From Deinandra increscens subsp. villosa (Eukaryota; Streptophyta; Magnoliopsida; Asterales; Asteraceae), in the NCBI GenBank assembly GCA_039602395.1, contig JBCNJP010000017.1, positions 93,534,713-93,598,712 of the forward strand: DNA of 64,000 nucleotides, given 5' to 3'. The notes under the pieces were generated by a model. The model was not told the origin of the DNA and ran no database searches. It saw nothing but the letters and a program-made list of their open reading frames with translations. This document shows, piece after piece, positions 1 through 11,500 of the stretch (position 1 is the stretch's first letter; each line of letters begins with the position of its first letter). The position numbers were made by a program, and so were the translations under genes.

Positions 1-85
1 GAACATAATTAGCTAGAAAAAAAAGATAAAAAAAACTCTATCTTGGATCCAAACCTTGGATAACGGTAACTCAAGGACCTTTCTG

Positions 86-971
86 GCGGAACCACAGGGG
101 GTCAGAGGGGTCAATGGACCCTCCGGCGACTCTCCGGCTACCATATATTTCGTGATTTTTCAAGAATAGGCGCCTCTTACGTAGTCGTTTTCTTTTAGCG
201 TGACCCCTCATATCGTTGTAGAGTTATTTAAGTGAAGAAAACATGATCGGAAAAACTTATCGGGCGGAAGAAGTAGAGATCGCTGCCTGTAAAAATAAGA
301 GTAGAGATGCGGGGGAGAAGGAAAGAAGGAGAGGATACTTTATTTGTTTTGATGAACCTAATCTTCAAAAGTCAAGCTCTATTACTAATAAATAATATTT
401 AATATTATTTTTAATTATTATTTACAAGTTTTTATATTTTTTAAAGAGTGATATACTGATATGTCAAATCAACATTGTAAGAGGCACCTGCTTTTAATGA
501 TGTAACTTTATAAATTATATTTTTGAAATAAAAAGAATTTTATTTTCAACTTATATATTAGAAAATATTAAATAAGTGTTACGAAATTATTAATGTTATT
601 TTGTGTTATTAAACTATTCTGTATGTAACGTTATAAATTGCATTTTTAAAATATAAAGAATTTAAATGTTTATTTACTTCTAACTTATTTACTACAAAAT
701 TTTAAATAAGTGTTACGAAATGATTATTATAGTTATTTTATGTTATTGAATTATTCCATTCAAGGACGCATGATATTACGCTACTGGATTACATTGATAA
801 AGAAAATTAGAGTTTGAACTCCTATTGGTCAAATTAACGGTTGAATTATAATCAACTAATGGGTCGTTGGTCGGATTACTATAATCCGGTTTGTCTAAAA
901 ACAATAAATGATATTTTAAGTGGGGAAAAAAATTAAATTATGACCCTCCAGTTAAAAATTTCTGGTTCCGC
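86..971. repeat. Short TIR element of the GCGGAACC family, copy A
   Basis: The left end reads GCGGAACCACAGGGGGTC and the right end, read on the other strand, begins GCGGAACCAGAAATTT and soon reaches GGAGGGTC. Both ends therefore share a roughly 9-base inverted terminus followed by GGGTC-rich subterminal sequence. The interior is AT-rich and has no convincing coding sequence. A second copy with the same layout in opposite orientation lies at 27011-27790. I could not find a clean target duplication. The reading as a non-autonomous DNA element is inference. Confidence 0.5.
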
Positions 972-978
972 ACACTTT

Positions 979-1683
979 ATGCTAACAATTAATTACGTCT
1001 AATTTGGAATTTCAATCTTCCAGATCTGAGATTGAATCGACGTGCATAGAGTACGCCACCGAAACAACATCCTCATGGAAATTCACGTCAATATCACGTC
1101 TCGATGGCTGATCTACAGGAGGGTCAGAGGGTCCATTGACCCTTCGGCCGGCCAAATTTCCGGTGTTCCGGAGTATAGATCGGAAAATCTTTTTATGGTT
1201 GACCCTCCTGATTTTGATTTGTATGTGACAAATCATTAAATATTTGAAGCCAAAAGAGAATAGCGGACTTATTCTCCGGTCAACTAGCAATATTCCGACA
1301 ACATTAGTGAAGTGGAGAACCAGAGTACGACAACCCTTTCAAGTGTAGAAGAAGATGAAATAAGGCCACATATTCGTTTTATTGGGTAAATAATTGTGGT
1401 TTTGTGGGCTTTTCTAATAAACGAGTAAGTTGTCCCATTTATCAAAAATAAAAACCTAATTTTTTTATTCATTTATTTTCTTTTTTGTGAAAAAGGTCTT
1501 TGGAAAAGTAAAAAAAGCGAAAAAAAGTCTCTGCGCCGCTGCAAGTCTACAACCCTAAACTACGAATTTAAACCCCCTTTGTTGACTTCTTGCTTTCTCT
1601 ATGTCTTTGCAATTCTTTATCATGAAGTAAGTATAATATATTTACTCTAATAAGCATTATTTAGGGTCGGTTTAAATTCCCTC
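979..1683. other. Intergenic, no gene seen
   Basis: No convincing gene. Around 1119-1216 there is another GGGTCAGAGGGTC/GACCCTTCGGCC block resembling the subterminal part of the neighbouring short TIR element, probably a fragment of the same family. Short open frames on both strands here lack recognisable domains. Confidence 0.5.
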
Positions 1684-1714
1684 CGGCCGTGCATCGCACG
1701 GGACTGCACTCTAG
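1684..1714 (+). mobile_element. Helitron-like 3' terminus
   Basis: The segment holds a stem CCGTGC-ATC-GCACGG followed about ten bases later by CTAG and then T. A GC-rich hairpin about 10 bases before CTRR, with a T next to the insertion point, is the known 3' signature of plant Helitrons. The 5' TC end was not located, so the length of the element is unknown. No Rep/helicase coding sequence is visible nearby, so it would be non-autonomous. Confidence 0.5.
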
Positions 1715-2264
1715 TAGTACTAATAGTATTGCATAATGCATTATAATTAAAACTACTTAACAAGAAGAAACTTAACTTAAATATGGACGTGGTTTATACG
1801 AATAATATAAAAAATAAAGAATTGACATTTATAAACCAATTTTATATTATTGTTGCATAATGCATTATTAATTTCAAGCTAAAAATCCAAATTTATTTTA
1901 TTTTTTGAAAAAACTCGAAAATGTTTTTAAAGTTTTACCTTTTTCCAGTATTCTTAAAATAATGAAAGAAACATATAAAGAAGTTTTTAAAAAAAATAAT
2001 TTTTTTTTTGGTTTTTTGGTTTTTTACAAAATATTGGTTTTCTATAGAACCCAACCCTTAGGTTACCTACTTTGTGTTCGTGGTCTTTATGCGGCTAAGC
2101 TAGAAAGTCATAGGAATTAGTGTGATTATTAGTCTAAATTAGTGTTCTACCAATCTTAAGACCGAGAGGAAATATGTTGTTAATTTCGTCTTGTATCATT
2201 GGTGGTTAGGATTAGGGTTGCACAAGAGTGAACTTTATCATTTTCATGGTGATATCTTGTGATT
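1715..2264. other. Intergenic, palindromic TTGCATAATGCA pair
   Basis: AT-rich sequence without a gene. The palindrome TTGCATAATGCATTA occurs twice, near 1729 and near 1853, bounding about 125 bp. This may be a tiny foldback element, but two palindromes alone do not establish that. Confidence 0.4.
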
Positions 2265-3360
2265 CTAAGGTGCTGTTTGTTTTTTAAGAGATAAAATGTC
2301 TGCAGTCTGCGGACCACATCTGCAGACATCTGTAGAAGAAGAGGTGGACCAAACCTCTGCAGTCTGTAAGAAGAAGACTGTTTGTTTTTTAACTTCTGCA
2401 AACTGCTAAAATAAACTGAAATTTAAATAAACTGTTTTTAAAACTTATAGTTAATTACTATTCAAACCTTTTGATTTTCTTTCTGTATATTTTAACAAAA
2501 AGTTATTTTTAAAATAGTTTTCGCTTAAATAAAGTTATTTTTATAAAAACTGTTTAATTTTTTTTAACAATTTAAAGACATTAAAAAACTATTTAAAAAA
2601 CAATTTTTAACAATTTAAAAACATTTTAAAAAATGTTTAAAAATGTTTTTATAAATAACGGTTTAGAAATGTTTTTAAAAAATTGTTTAAAAAGCAATTT
2701 TTAGAAATTGTATACAAAAGTTTTTTAAAAACTATTTAAAATATTCTTTTTTTAAAAATAACTGTTAAAAACGTATTTTAAAAATACAATTTTATAAAAA
2801 ACGTTTTCTAAAAATAAAAATTTATAAAAACGTTTTTAAATATAAATTTTATAAAAAACGTTCTTAAAAAAACTAACATTTTTTTGATAAAATCTTTTTA
2901 AAAAACGTCTTTATTAAACGTTTTTATAAAAATTGTTTACAAAGGTTTTAAAAAAAACAATTTAAAAACGTTTTTTTTAAAACTGTTTAACACGTTTTTT
3001 TTAACTTTTTAAAAAATTTTGGTTAAAGAAGTTTTTTAAAAGCTGTTTAAAATACTTAAAAAAAATTTTAAAAAGTTTTTTTTAGAAAACTGTTTATAAA
3101 TGTTTTTTTTAAAAAAACTTTGTTAAAAAATGTTTGTTTATGAAAAAACAGTTTAAAGAGAATGTTAGAAGATGTTAGAAGATGTCAGAAGTGGCTGGGC
3201 CACATCTGCACCAAGAAGAGGCCGCGCAGACATTTTTTAAGGAAATGTCTTCGAAAAAACAAACAATCTGCAGACCTAAATGTCTGCGCGTGGTCTGTGC
3301 GGCGCAGACATAAGAGGACAGAAGAGTTTTTTCAGTAAAAACAAACACCACGTACCTAAG
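2265..3360. mobile_element. hAT-like non-autonomous element, about 1.1 kb
   Basis: The left end reads CTAAGGTGCTGTTTGTTTTTT and the right end, on the other strand, reads CTTAGGTACGTGGTGTTTGTT, so both carry GTG(C/G)TGTTTGTTTTT-type termini typical of hAT-derived non-autonomous elements. Both subterminal zones are rich in TCTGCAGAC/GCGCAGACA motifs. The flanks TTGTGATT and TTGTAGAT could be a worn 8-bp duplication. About 750 bp of the interior is a degenerate array of AAACGTTTTT/TGTTTAAAA units with no coding potential. Confidence 0.55.
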
Positions 3361-4166
3361 TTGTAGATCAGTTAAACAGATTTACTCTTTACATCTACGA
3401 TTGTCAACGATAATTTTTTTATATGCATTGTGATTGTTAAGACCGAGATAAGATACATCATTAGAGTACTTTAACATTTCATGTTAGGTAAGACCGAGAG
3501 GTAATCCATTCCTTTATCCCGGTGAGGTTTACACAACCCTTAGGAACATATAGATGTGTTAGTGAGACCGGCCTAGCGGTGATCTAACATAACTTAGTGA
3601 TTTCTTAGTGTTTCATCCTTACTTAGGCAATACCTTCCCATATCTGAGTTTTTTCCGTGAGTTAGTTGTGTACTTAGTTTCTTCTGATTCTAGTTTTTTT
3701 TATTTATATTTTTTCTAGGTTCTTTAGTTTAATAGTTTGTTAGTTGAGAATTAAAATATTTTCTTTTCATCAGCTAGATATCAGCAAATGTCTATTATCG
3801 GGTGTTTGTCATCATGTCCAGTTGTCCACTCATTGATATGTGATTTCTTACCAATATTATATTGCATATGATATATACACTTGTCTACGTATGTGGTTTG
3901 GTCACTTGGTGAAAAACCTTTATAACTTATTTGTGTTAATCTTAGTTTTTATATACAACTAAAACAGACATTAAGTTTTTAGCTCCTGGGGACATGTTAA
4001 ATTCTTAGAACAAGCAGAAGATTGTTTAGTCAATTTTTCTACTTTGCATATATAAATATATATATATTTTTAACCTTTATTTATTTTGTATTTAGTTTAT
4101 TTTACTTATATTTGATGCCCGTGATCTTTTTTTGTTTGACTGTTCTTTGTCACTATTCTTATAGTG
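3361..4166. other. Intergenic, nothing recognised
   Basis: AT-rich sequence with no ORF of interest, no RNA gene and no repeat boundary that I can define. Confidence 0.5.
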
Positions 4167-4180
4167 CACTACTACAAAAG
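4167..4180 (+). mobile_element. Orphan CACTA-type terminus
   Basis: CACTACTACAAAAG matches the terminal motif of En/Spm (CACTA) transposons, and GCGCA-containing motifs follow within 50 bp. No matching inverted end (CTTTTGTAGTAGTG) was seen downstream, so this is either a relic or the edge of an element whose other end is lost or interrupted. Confidence 0.35.
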
Positions 4181-4535
4181 CTATTATGAGGGTCATATAG
4201 AGTTGCGCACACATGGCGCATTCGACGAGTAAATCTGCTACTCATGGTTGAGGATATGGGCACGTTCGATCCGGTTAGAGTCTTGTGCTACTTGTGGTAT
4301 ATCTTTTTCTACTTTTTTTTAAATATCATGTAACATTTGCTTAAAATTGGTTTTAAAGGTCTCAACATCGGTGAATCGAGCCCGTCTTACATAACCAAAT
4401 TAACAATAAATGTAAAACATTCGGTGTGAAAAATGCGACGTTACAAATCGATTCGTATTTTATCTTCAATTTATCAACTGCGGTAGTATTCTTTAAGGCA
4501 TTATCATAAGTCTAAAAATATGTCATTTTCCAGTT

Positions 4536-4734
4536 GAAAAAATGGAACTAAATAATCCTAAGTATTCACTATTGGCCAGTAATAATCCTAACAATTTTTT
4601 TGTCCATCAGCAGTCTTATAAATTCACCCCGTTTTTTATAATAATCTTTCCGTCCACAACTCTTGACGCCGTTAACATCTGCTTACGTGGATGTCTATGT
4701 GTCGGTTTTTACCCCGTCAGCAGCTAATGTGGCA
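4536..4734 (+). repeat. Left terminal inverted repeat of the MULE
   Basis: It begins GAAAAAATGGAACTAAATAA and ends at GTCAGCAGCTAATGTGGCA. The reverse complement of 8122-8320 matches it almost base for base, with a few substitutions (for example ATTCACT versus ATTCGCT, GACGCC versus GACGGC on the copy). Confidence 0.92.
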
Positions 4735-4809
4735 TCAACGATTTCCCCAATCCTTTTAAAACCCTAATTTCATATCATTTGCGTCTTCATCATCATCTTA
4801 TCTTCTCAA

Positions 4810-5279
4810 ATGAGTTCATCCTCAACATCATCTTCTACATCATCGAGGAAAGCTAAAATCTTTAAGGTCGGATTGGATGGAAATGTCTACTGCCACCACG
4901 ATTTACCAGCAATTTCACGCATTGCAGGAAGCCACACTACAAGACCAGGGGCAGATTTCTATGGATGCTCGCTATGGAATCCATTTACTGTAAGTGTTTC
5001 AATAATCCAGTCCCTTATTGATTAACTTTAACTCGCCCAATTTCTGTTTTGTAGAACAATGGATGCAACTTCTTTATGTGGAAAGAGGAGGTTGACAAAG
5101 TGCTTGGACGAGATTTGAAATTGACAATGCTTGAAGCTAAAAACATGGAGTTGGAAATTGCAAAGATGATTTTGGAAGGAGATAACAAAAAGTTGAAATT
5201 AGAAGTTAGGAAATTCAAATGTATGAAGCTTATGTTGTTTGCATTTTTAGTAGTTTGTTTCTTTTATGTTTTGAAATGA
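4810..5279 (+). CDS. GRF-type zinc-finger, coiled-coil, C-terminal membrane-anchor protein carried by the MULE
   Basis: Two exons are proposed, 4810-4989 and 5055-5279, with a GTAAGT...GTAG intron between them; the frames join exactly and give about 134 residues. Residues about 1-13 are a Ser/Thr run. Residues about 28-68 carry a GRF zinc-finger pattern: CHHDLPAISRIAGSHTTRPG, then FYGCSLW, then, after the splice, GCNFFMW. A Lys/Glu/Leu-rich heptad-like stretch follows, and the protein ends with a hydrophobic helix (LMLFAFLVVCFFYVLK), suggesting a tail anchor. GRF fingers bind nucleic acid in some enzymes; the function of this small plant form is not known to me. The gene converges on the decayed mudrA gene within the same inverted repeats, so it travels as a passenger. 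The frame is open with consensus splice sites, unlike its broken neighbour. Expression is unproven. Confidence 0.75.
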
Positions 5280-5873
5280 ATGGCATGTAGCTTTTTTGAA
5301 CTCAAATCACAGTTGTATTTTTTGAGTTGAATGCAATGTAATATGACCTAATTGACTAGTTTTGAGTGGCACAGTTTTGGTAATAGGACCTAATTGTTTT
5401 GAGTGGCACAAATTCTGGATTGACACCATTTACACCATTACAAGCATTTACACCATTACAAATTATGGATTGACACCATTACAAGCCTTGACAGCAGCAA
5501 CATATCCTGCAAACTAACAGCCACAGTAGCCACAAAACCATTAAGAGCAGCAACCAAACTTCACATAACTGCAGTTTCTAAACCAAAACATTAATAGAAA
5601 ACCAAAACAGAAAACCATTAACCAAAACAGAAAACCATTAACCAAAACAGAAAACCATTACATAACAGAAATAGCATCTAGGACAAGAAGTTTTTAACAT
5701 CCATTACATAACAGAAATATAAAACCAAAACATTACCAGCAGCATCCATGGAAGCAACTACATAACATCCATTACATTATCAGAATCAGAAAACCATAGC
5801 ATCTAGGACAGCAAGTTCTTAACATCCAAAATAGAGGTTTTTTAACAAACATAACATAAAATTAAAATAAAAA
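5280..5873. other. Convergent intergenic space of the MULE with a 3 x 20-bp tandem repeat
   Basis: This is the space between the ends of the two convergent genes. Positions 5601-5660 hold three perfect copies of ACCAAAACAGAAAACCATTA, with looser derivatives of the same words up to about 5830. No gene is seen. It probably serves as the 3' untranslated region of both genes. Confidence 0.6.
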
Positions 5874-7947
5874 CTAGGATGCTGTGGAATTGAAAGATGC
5901 TTGGATCACTTGTGCCTTCCTTGGCTTGCCCCTCTTAGGTTTATCAATTGCTTTTCCACTTGAAGGTCCATGTTCAGAATCTGTCTTTGCAGCCTTTCTA
6001 GTGGTTAAGGAATAAAGTTGCAGCATCATTATCCAATGTCCTAAGTTCCTGAATTGCTATATAGTGGTCTGCTTCTGAGTAAGCTCTGACAGCCTTCCAA
6101 AAGACCTCCTTCAAGTCAGCACCCTTGTGTTTTTTATGCCAGTTGGCATATATATGCCTAGCACAATTTCTGTGCTCACAATTACCCCAAAATTAGGCAA
6201 CTCCATTAAGCAATCCCTATTGTTAAGCACAAGTTAGATAATCATAAATGTAATGAAACCATAATTGCAAAATTAACTAAAGAGTGAATCCATACCTTTT
6301 GTTGATCTGATATCAAAGTCCATCCCTTACCCTCTTCTGTGACCCCCAAGCTTTTGTAAAGTTCATGCATAAACCACCCCAACTATCATTATTTTCACCT
6401 TCTACCACTGCTCAAGCCACTGGATACATTTGGTCATTTGCATCTCTTCCAATAGCTGCCAGAAGCATACCTCCAAGGAATGTCTTAAGGAAACATCCAT
6501 CCAAACACAAAAGCTTTCTACATCCTGTTAAGAACCCTTTCCTTACACCATCAAAGCAGACAAAGATCCTAAAGAACACCTCATTACTACTATCAATCCC
6601 ATGGAATGATGATGGAACAGTGACCAGTTCAAATGTTGAAGTAGGGTTCTCATGCCTTAAAATCTCCAAATAAGAACCTATTTTGCCATAGTGTTCCTTC
6701 ATGGACCCATGCAGTTTTCTATGAGCACTACTCTTAGCCTTATAAGCAAACCACTTCCCAATAAACACTTTGAACTTTTCCTTCACAGCTGCTTGTATCT
6801 CCTTAGCAGGCCAGTATGGTTTTGTCTTGAAAATAGGCAAAAATTCAGTAGCCACAAAATCAACAGTAAGCTGTCTGTTCTTAGTCATATTTCTTTGACA
6901 AGTGTGTGTGGTTAGTGCCCTTTTTAACATAAAACAACCCTTCTCTACATTAACTGACAAATATAACTTAAATGGGCAACCACTAACACAAGTAACACCT
7001 ACTCTTCCTTGTCTTTTCCTATCACTTACACTAATCTTTAAATTCCAACCATTATTAACAGTCCAGTCTGTATCTTGAGTAACAACAAGAACATCTAGCT
7101 TATACTTATTTCCCCTAATGTTGTCATCATCACTTTCTCCAGGTGAGTTTATATCTGCTTCGGAATCTTCATAAGAGCTATACCCTCCCTCTTTTACAGC
7201 TTCATCTTGGTTATCAACTGGAGTTTCAAATGAAGGATCTGTTTTGCTTAATATGTTCTCAACCAATGTCTTTTGGGATAATTCATCAACTTTGTTTACC
7301 TTCACTATTGCTTTAATTGATGCTTGCCACTCCTCACCATCTGTATCTGAATCAGAACCAACTACTTCTTTATTGAGATCCTCAGTTGTTTTCACCACAT
7401 CTTCTTCAACCTCAGATCCTTCACTTTCACTTTCATCTAAATCATCTTTCCCAACCACATACTCCACATCTTCAGAATCTGAACCTGATCCAAGATACTC
7501 AACACCTTCTGAGTCAACATCTTCATCAGAGGTAGTGTAGGTTTTGGGTGGGCTAGAATGGGCTTTAGCCAAACTGGGTTAGGCTTTTTGGTTAATGGAC
7601 CTGGGTTGTTGGATGATGGGCTCTACTTCAGGGATAATAGGATTGACAAAAAGATTCAAAATCCCAGTGAATGTCGGGCCTAATATGTCTAGCATAGCTA
7701 AAACATCATTATCATCACACAAAGGTAGCAATCCACCATCAAAATTCATACCTGGAACGACCCAATGTAGGGAAAACCAACCTTTCTTGTATTTGCCATA
7801 CTCTACAGCGTAGTCAGAAAGCTCGAAAAATGACATCTTGTCCACATCGATACACACTCCAGTTGATAAACCTCCATGGTACCTAAGTTCTGGTTCGTAA
7901 AGAATTTCGCCCCCGTAGTGTAGGTTTGCACATATACGATCAATCAT
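5874..7947 (-). pseudogene. mudrA-type MULE transposase, decayed and internally deleted
   Basis: On the minus strand, translation begins at 7947 with a PB1-like domain (HYGGEILYEP, then W...PGMNFDGGLLPL and D.DVLAML). An in-frame TAA at about 7579 follows. The next segment has an acidic linker, the MuDR N-terminal DNA-binding region (GCPFKLYL...HTC) and the first catalytic block (KLLCLDGCFLKTFLGGMLLA, with its Asp). A TGA at about 6409, a frameshift near 6350 and a second catalytic block (WTLISDQQKG) come next, then an intron-like gap, a TAA just before FWGNCEHRNCARHIYANWHK, and RAYSEADHYIA. The frame then jumps straight to a basic tail (KPKRGKPRKAQ) ending at 5874. The third acidic residue and the SWIM/CCHC part expected between these are missing. 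It cannot make a full transposase. The family assignment is firm. Confidence 0.85.
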
Positions 7948-8121
7948 TGCTTCAATGGAGGTTTCCGATTCTAAATTAGGGCATGAATCAGCTTGGAAAT
8001 GGTGCGACTGAAAGAATTAGGGCTAGAATGAGGGTTGATTGAAGAAGTGTTGAACGATTAGGGCTTGAAATCAGTTAAATGTGTTTGAGAAATTAGGGAA
8101 ATTAAAAAACTTTTAAAAAAT

Positions 8122-8320
8122 TGCCACGTAAGCTGCTGACGGGGTAAAAACCGACACATAGACATCCACGTAAGCAGATGTTAACGACGGCAAGAGTTGT
8201 GGACGGAAAGATTATTATAAAAAACGGGGTGAATTTATAAGACTGCTGATGGACAAAAAAATTGTTTGGATTATTACTGGCCAATAGCGAATACTTAGGA
8301 TTATTTAGTTCCATTTTTCC
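8122..8320 (-). repeat. Right terminal inverted repeat of the MULE
   Basis: Inverted partner of the repeat at 4536-4734, 199 bp, ending in CCATTTTTCC next to the duplicated target TTTCCAATT. Short open frames in it mirror those in the left copy and are not genes. Confidence 0.92.
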
Positions 8321-8507
8321 TTTCCAATTCAAAGGCTTTTATTATATGAATTTCAGGGTAGATGGTTATTTTATTTTTTATTATATTTATCTATTTATTC
8401 GAAATTTTTGTGTTTTCTTTAATTGTATTTTTATTTTTTATATATATTTTATCTATTTATATTATTTATTTATATATATATTTTTTATTATTCCCTATCT
8501 TTTTTTT

Positions 8508-11500
8508 TGTAACATCCCAAATTTTAAACAATTGAATTCCTGTTAACGTCCAGTCAGTATAATCTAGTAACTTAAACAGCCCCAAATATTAGTAGAAATT
8601 ACTTTTATGTGGAACTATGGGGGTATATTGTGTAACATGATATTATTGTTAAAATTAATTCAAAGGCTGAATTTAAGGGGCCAGAATTGTAATTTATTAA
8701 TAGATGAATAAACAAAAAGGGAAAAGAAAGAGGGGGAGGTCGTATGAACGACCTGGACTTCGACCCCCCCCCCCACCCTTCTTCTTCATCTTTGCTCCAA
8801 ATTTCTGCAATCAAGGTGCTTATAAGCTGTATTTTTTTCATCAAGAGCAAATTTGATGTGCTTTTACCCTTCTAAACACATCATGGCATCAAGTAAGTAA
8901 AACCCCATTATGTTAGATGTGTAAATCTTGAAAATTAGGGGTTCAAATCTGCAAACTTTTGATGTAATATGAATCTAGTGATGTTAGAAACCTGATATGT
9001 TGCATAGATTTCTATCTTGAGTAGCAATTGGTGAAGTAGTCACCAAATTCTCATACTTGAACCTTCATGCTAGATGACAACTTAAGAGAGTGGTGAAATT
9101 GCTTGCATTAGTTAAATTCTTGCTTGAATATGGTATTATATGATGAATTGATGATGGGTTGGTGATGGATTTCACCAACGCTATGTTAAATGGTTAATTG
9201 GAGATTCAAGGGATGGGGTTATGTGTGTGCATATATGTATGCACACAATGTGTTCGATAAAATGTCTAAGTGAGTTTTTAATGAAAGCAAAACAAGTTGC
9301 TGTGATAAAAATAAAAATCAGTTTTATCCCTGTTTTAGAAATTCGTAGTAAATTACTCGAGCATCCAACAAGGGTGTGGCTTATATGGTTGGAAAGGTTT
9401 TTGAACCTACTTCAATTCATTTTTATAAATCTGAAGCTGATTCGGTCAGTAAGTGGGTCAAAAATAATGATTTCCGCAGCTATGCAGATTACTCAACATG
9501 CTGTTTGGAATAAATATAGTTGATGTCCTGTTTTTATAAAAATTATATAAAATCATAGAAACATCGTTAGAAGGTATGCCTTGTATGCCTGGAAAGGTAT
9601 TTCAGTCTACAACGTTCCACGTTTGAACATGAATGCTGGAAAAATTTATAAAATTGTCAAAATGGACTCTTACCGCATCATTGCTGAAAATGTTGCACAA
9701 AATTTATGTTCTAAAAGCTAGAAATAGTGAACAAGTTGAATTGCTTATATATTGATAATTTGTGACATAAACCTAATATGGGTGATAAACTTAGTAGGTA
9801 ACCAAGTGGAAGGAGCAAACGGAAACCGGGTAGGAATGGTTAAAGCTCTCGAGGTAACATCTATGTTATGTTACATATTTAGTTAATGACTCATAGTTAC
9901 TATAGTCATTTGAAATGCAAATTTTCAAGTAAAGCGATTGGCTTGCCTAATGTGGCGATCCGTAAGGTTAAGTAAAACTATGAAGTCTAACAACTAGAGT
10001 TAAGCTCTAAGTGATTGGAAATGAATTGAAACGAGGTTACATTATGACATCTTAGATGTGTAATGTTGATTCTCTTATGTAAACTTTACATAAGTACTAG
10101 GTGGTTCATAGGAACCATAGTCACATGTTAATGTGATGATATATTGTTAAATGGGTCATGGGAACCATAATCATGTACTAAAATGATAATTGTTAGCTAA
10201 TTGGTTCATAGGAACCTTAGCCATATGTTAATGTGTAATTGATTGATAATGGTTTGTAGGAACCAGTTTTATGTGTAACGTTGTTCATGTTACAAGTAGT
10301 ACATATGAAAATGTGTAATTTCATACAAATAGAATGAACTATGAGTATAATAAAAGGGTGATGAATGGTTTTAAGAACCATGAAGCCCAATAGCCAAAGG
10401 GCTCTCCAATGACTAAATTTGACCAAAGGTAAGATCCGGAGGAATCAGTAAGTGAATAACAAGTTACAATGAGCGGAAATGGGTTTATAGAACCCATGCC
10501 ATGTAACAAGGAAAGGAGGATCATAAATGGTTTATAGAACCATAGATATTAAATGCATAGTTGTGGTCAAATGGAACATTAGGAGACACCAAAGGCAATG
10601 ACCTGTCTTAACGGGTCAAATGGGTACAATAGCCCAAATTGATCGAATGAACTGATAGTGACTCTCTAAAAGTTAATTGATGCTTAAATAGGTTTCCACA
10701 TGAGTTTAGGATCATAACCCTTTATAAAACGGTGTCATTACCAATAGTAACAAGCACACGAAGTGCATAGAATCCATGCAGGTTAAAAGAATGTATGTGA
10801 CTCATGGAATTGAATGATCTTTGATATATGCCAATGGGTTATAGTAAGATCAACTTGCACATTGGGGTAAAGCATTAGCCTTAAGGTAATGGGTGTCCTA
10901 ACAGGTTAGACGGGTCGATTGAACCCGTTAGTGCAAAACATGAATTTGTTTTAGTTGAGGTGTGTTAATATGCATGTAAACATGTTTTGAAAATGTTTGT
11001 GTGAGTCTTAAAACACTTGAAAAATGGTGGAAAACCAACTGATGAAATCTGGTAACAGGGGAAGAAAGCCAAAATCTTGGCTAAGTATGGAACTGGCCGG
11101 AATTGGCTAAATCCCTGGAAAACCAGCTCCAAACATATCGTTTGGAGCATATGATTCAGCAGGCGATACGCCTACATGTATAAGCGTATCGCCTAGAAGT
11201 TCTGTCATTGTAGGTGATACGCCTAGAAGCTGCATTTTTTATTTCGATTGTTTTCTTCATTGTTAATGATATTTATTCATGTAAGCAATAGAAACTCACT
11301 ATTGAAAGTGAGTAAACTGCAGGTAAAGGAAAAGTCTAACGGGGATGCTCATCAAGACGATTGAAGAACCGATCACCCAAAGAACGAACGACCCGTCCTG
11401 TATTGCGGTAAAAAGAACTTATGTACAAGCTAACGAACACTTTTGGATGTCAAACTCATTACTAGTATATTTCGTAAATGGGAACCACAATGATGGTGTT

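Larger units (their letters stand above)
4536..8320. mobile_element. Mutator-like element (MULE), 3.8 kb
   Basis: The element has near-identical 199-bp terminal inverted repeats (4536-4734 and 8122-8320). Its flanks are TTTCCAGTT (4527-4535) and TTTCCAATT (8321-8329), a 9-bp target duplication with one mismatch, which is the hallmark size for Mutator transposition. Inside are two convergent genes: a decayed mudrA transposase on the minus strand and a two-exon GRF-zinc-finger gene on the plus strand. With its transposase internally deleted the element should be non-autonomous, moving only if a relative supplies the enzyme. Confidence 0.92.

Noticed and set aside
4542..4727. 61-residue frame repeated at 8102-8332
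   Set aside because: Both copies are parts of the MULE terminal inverted repeats; repetition reflects the TIR, not a conserved protein.
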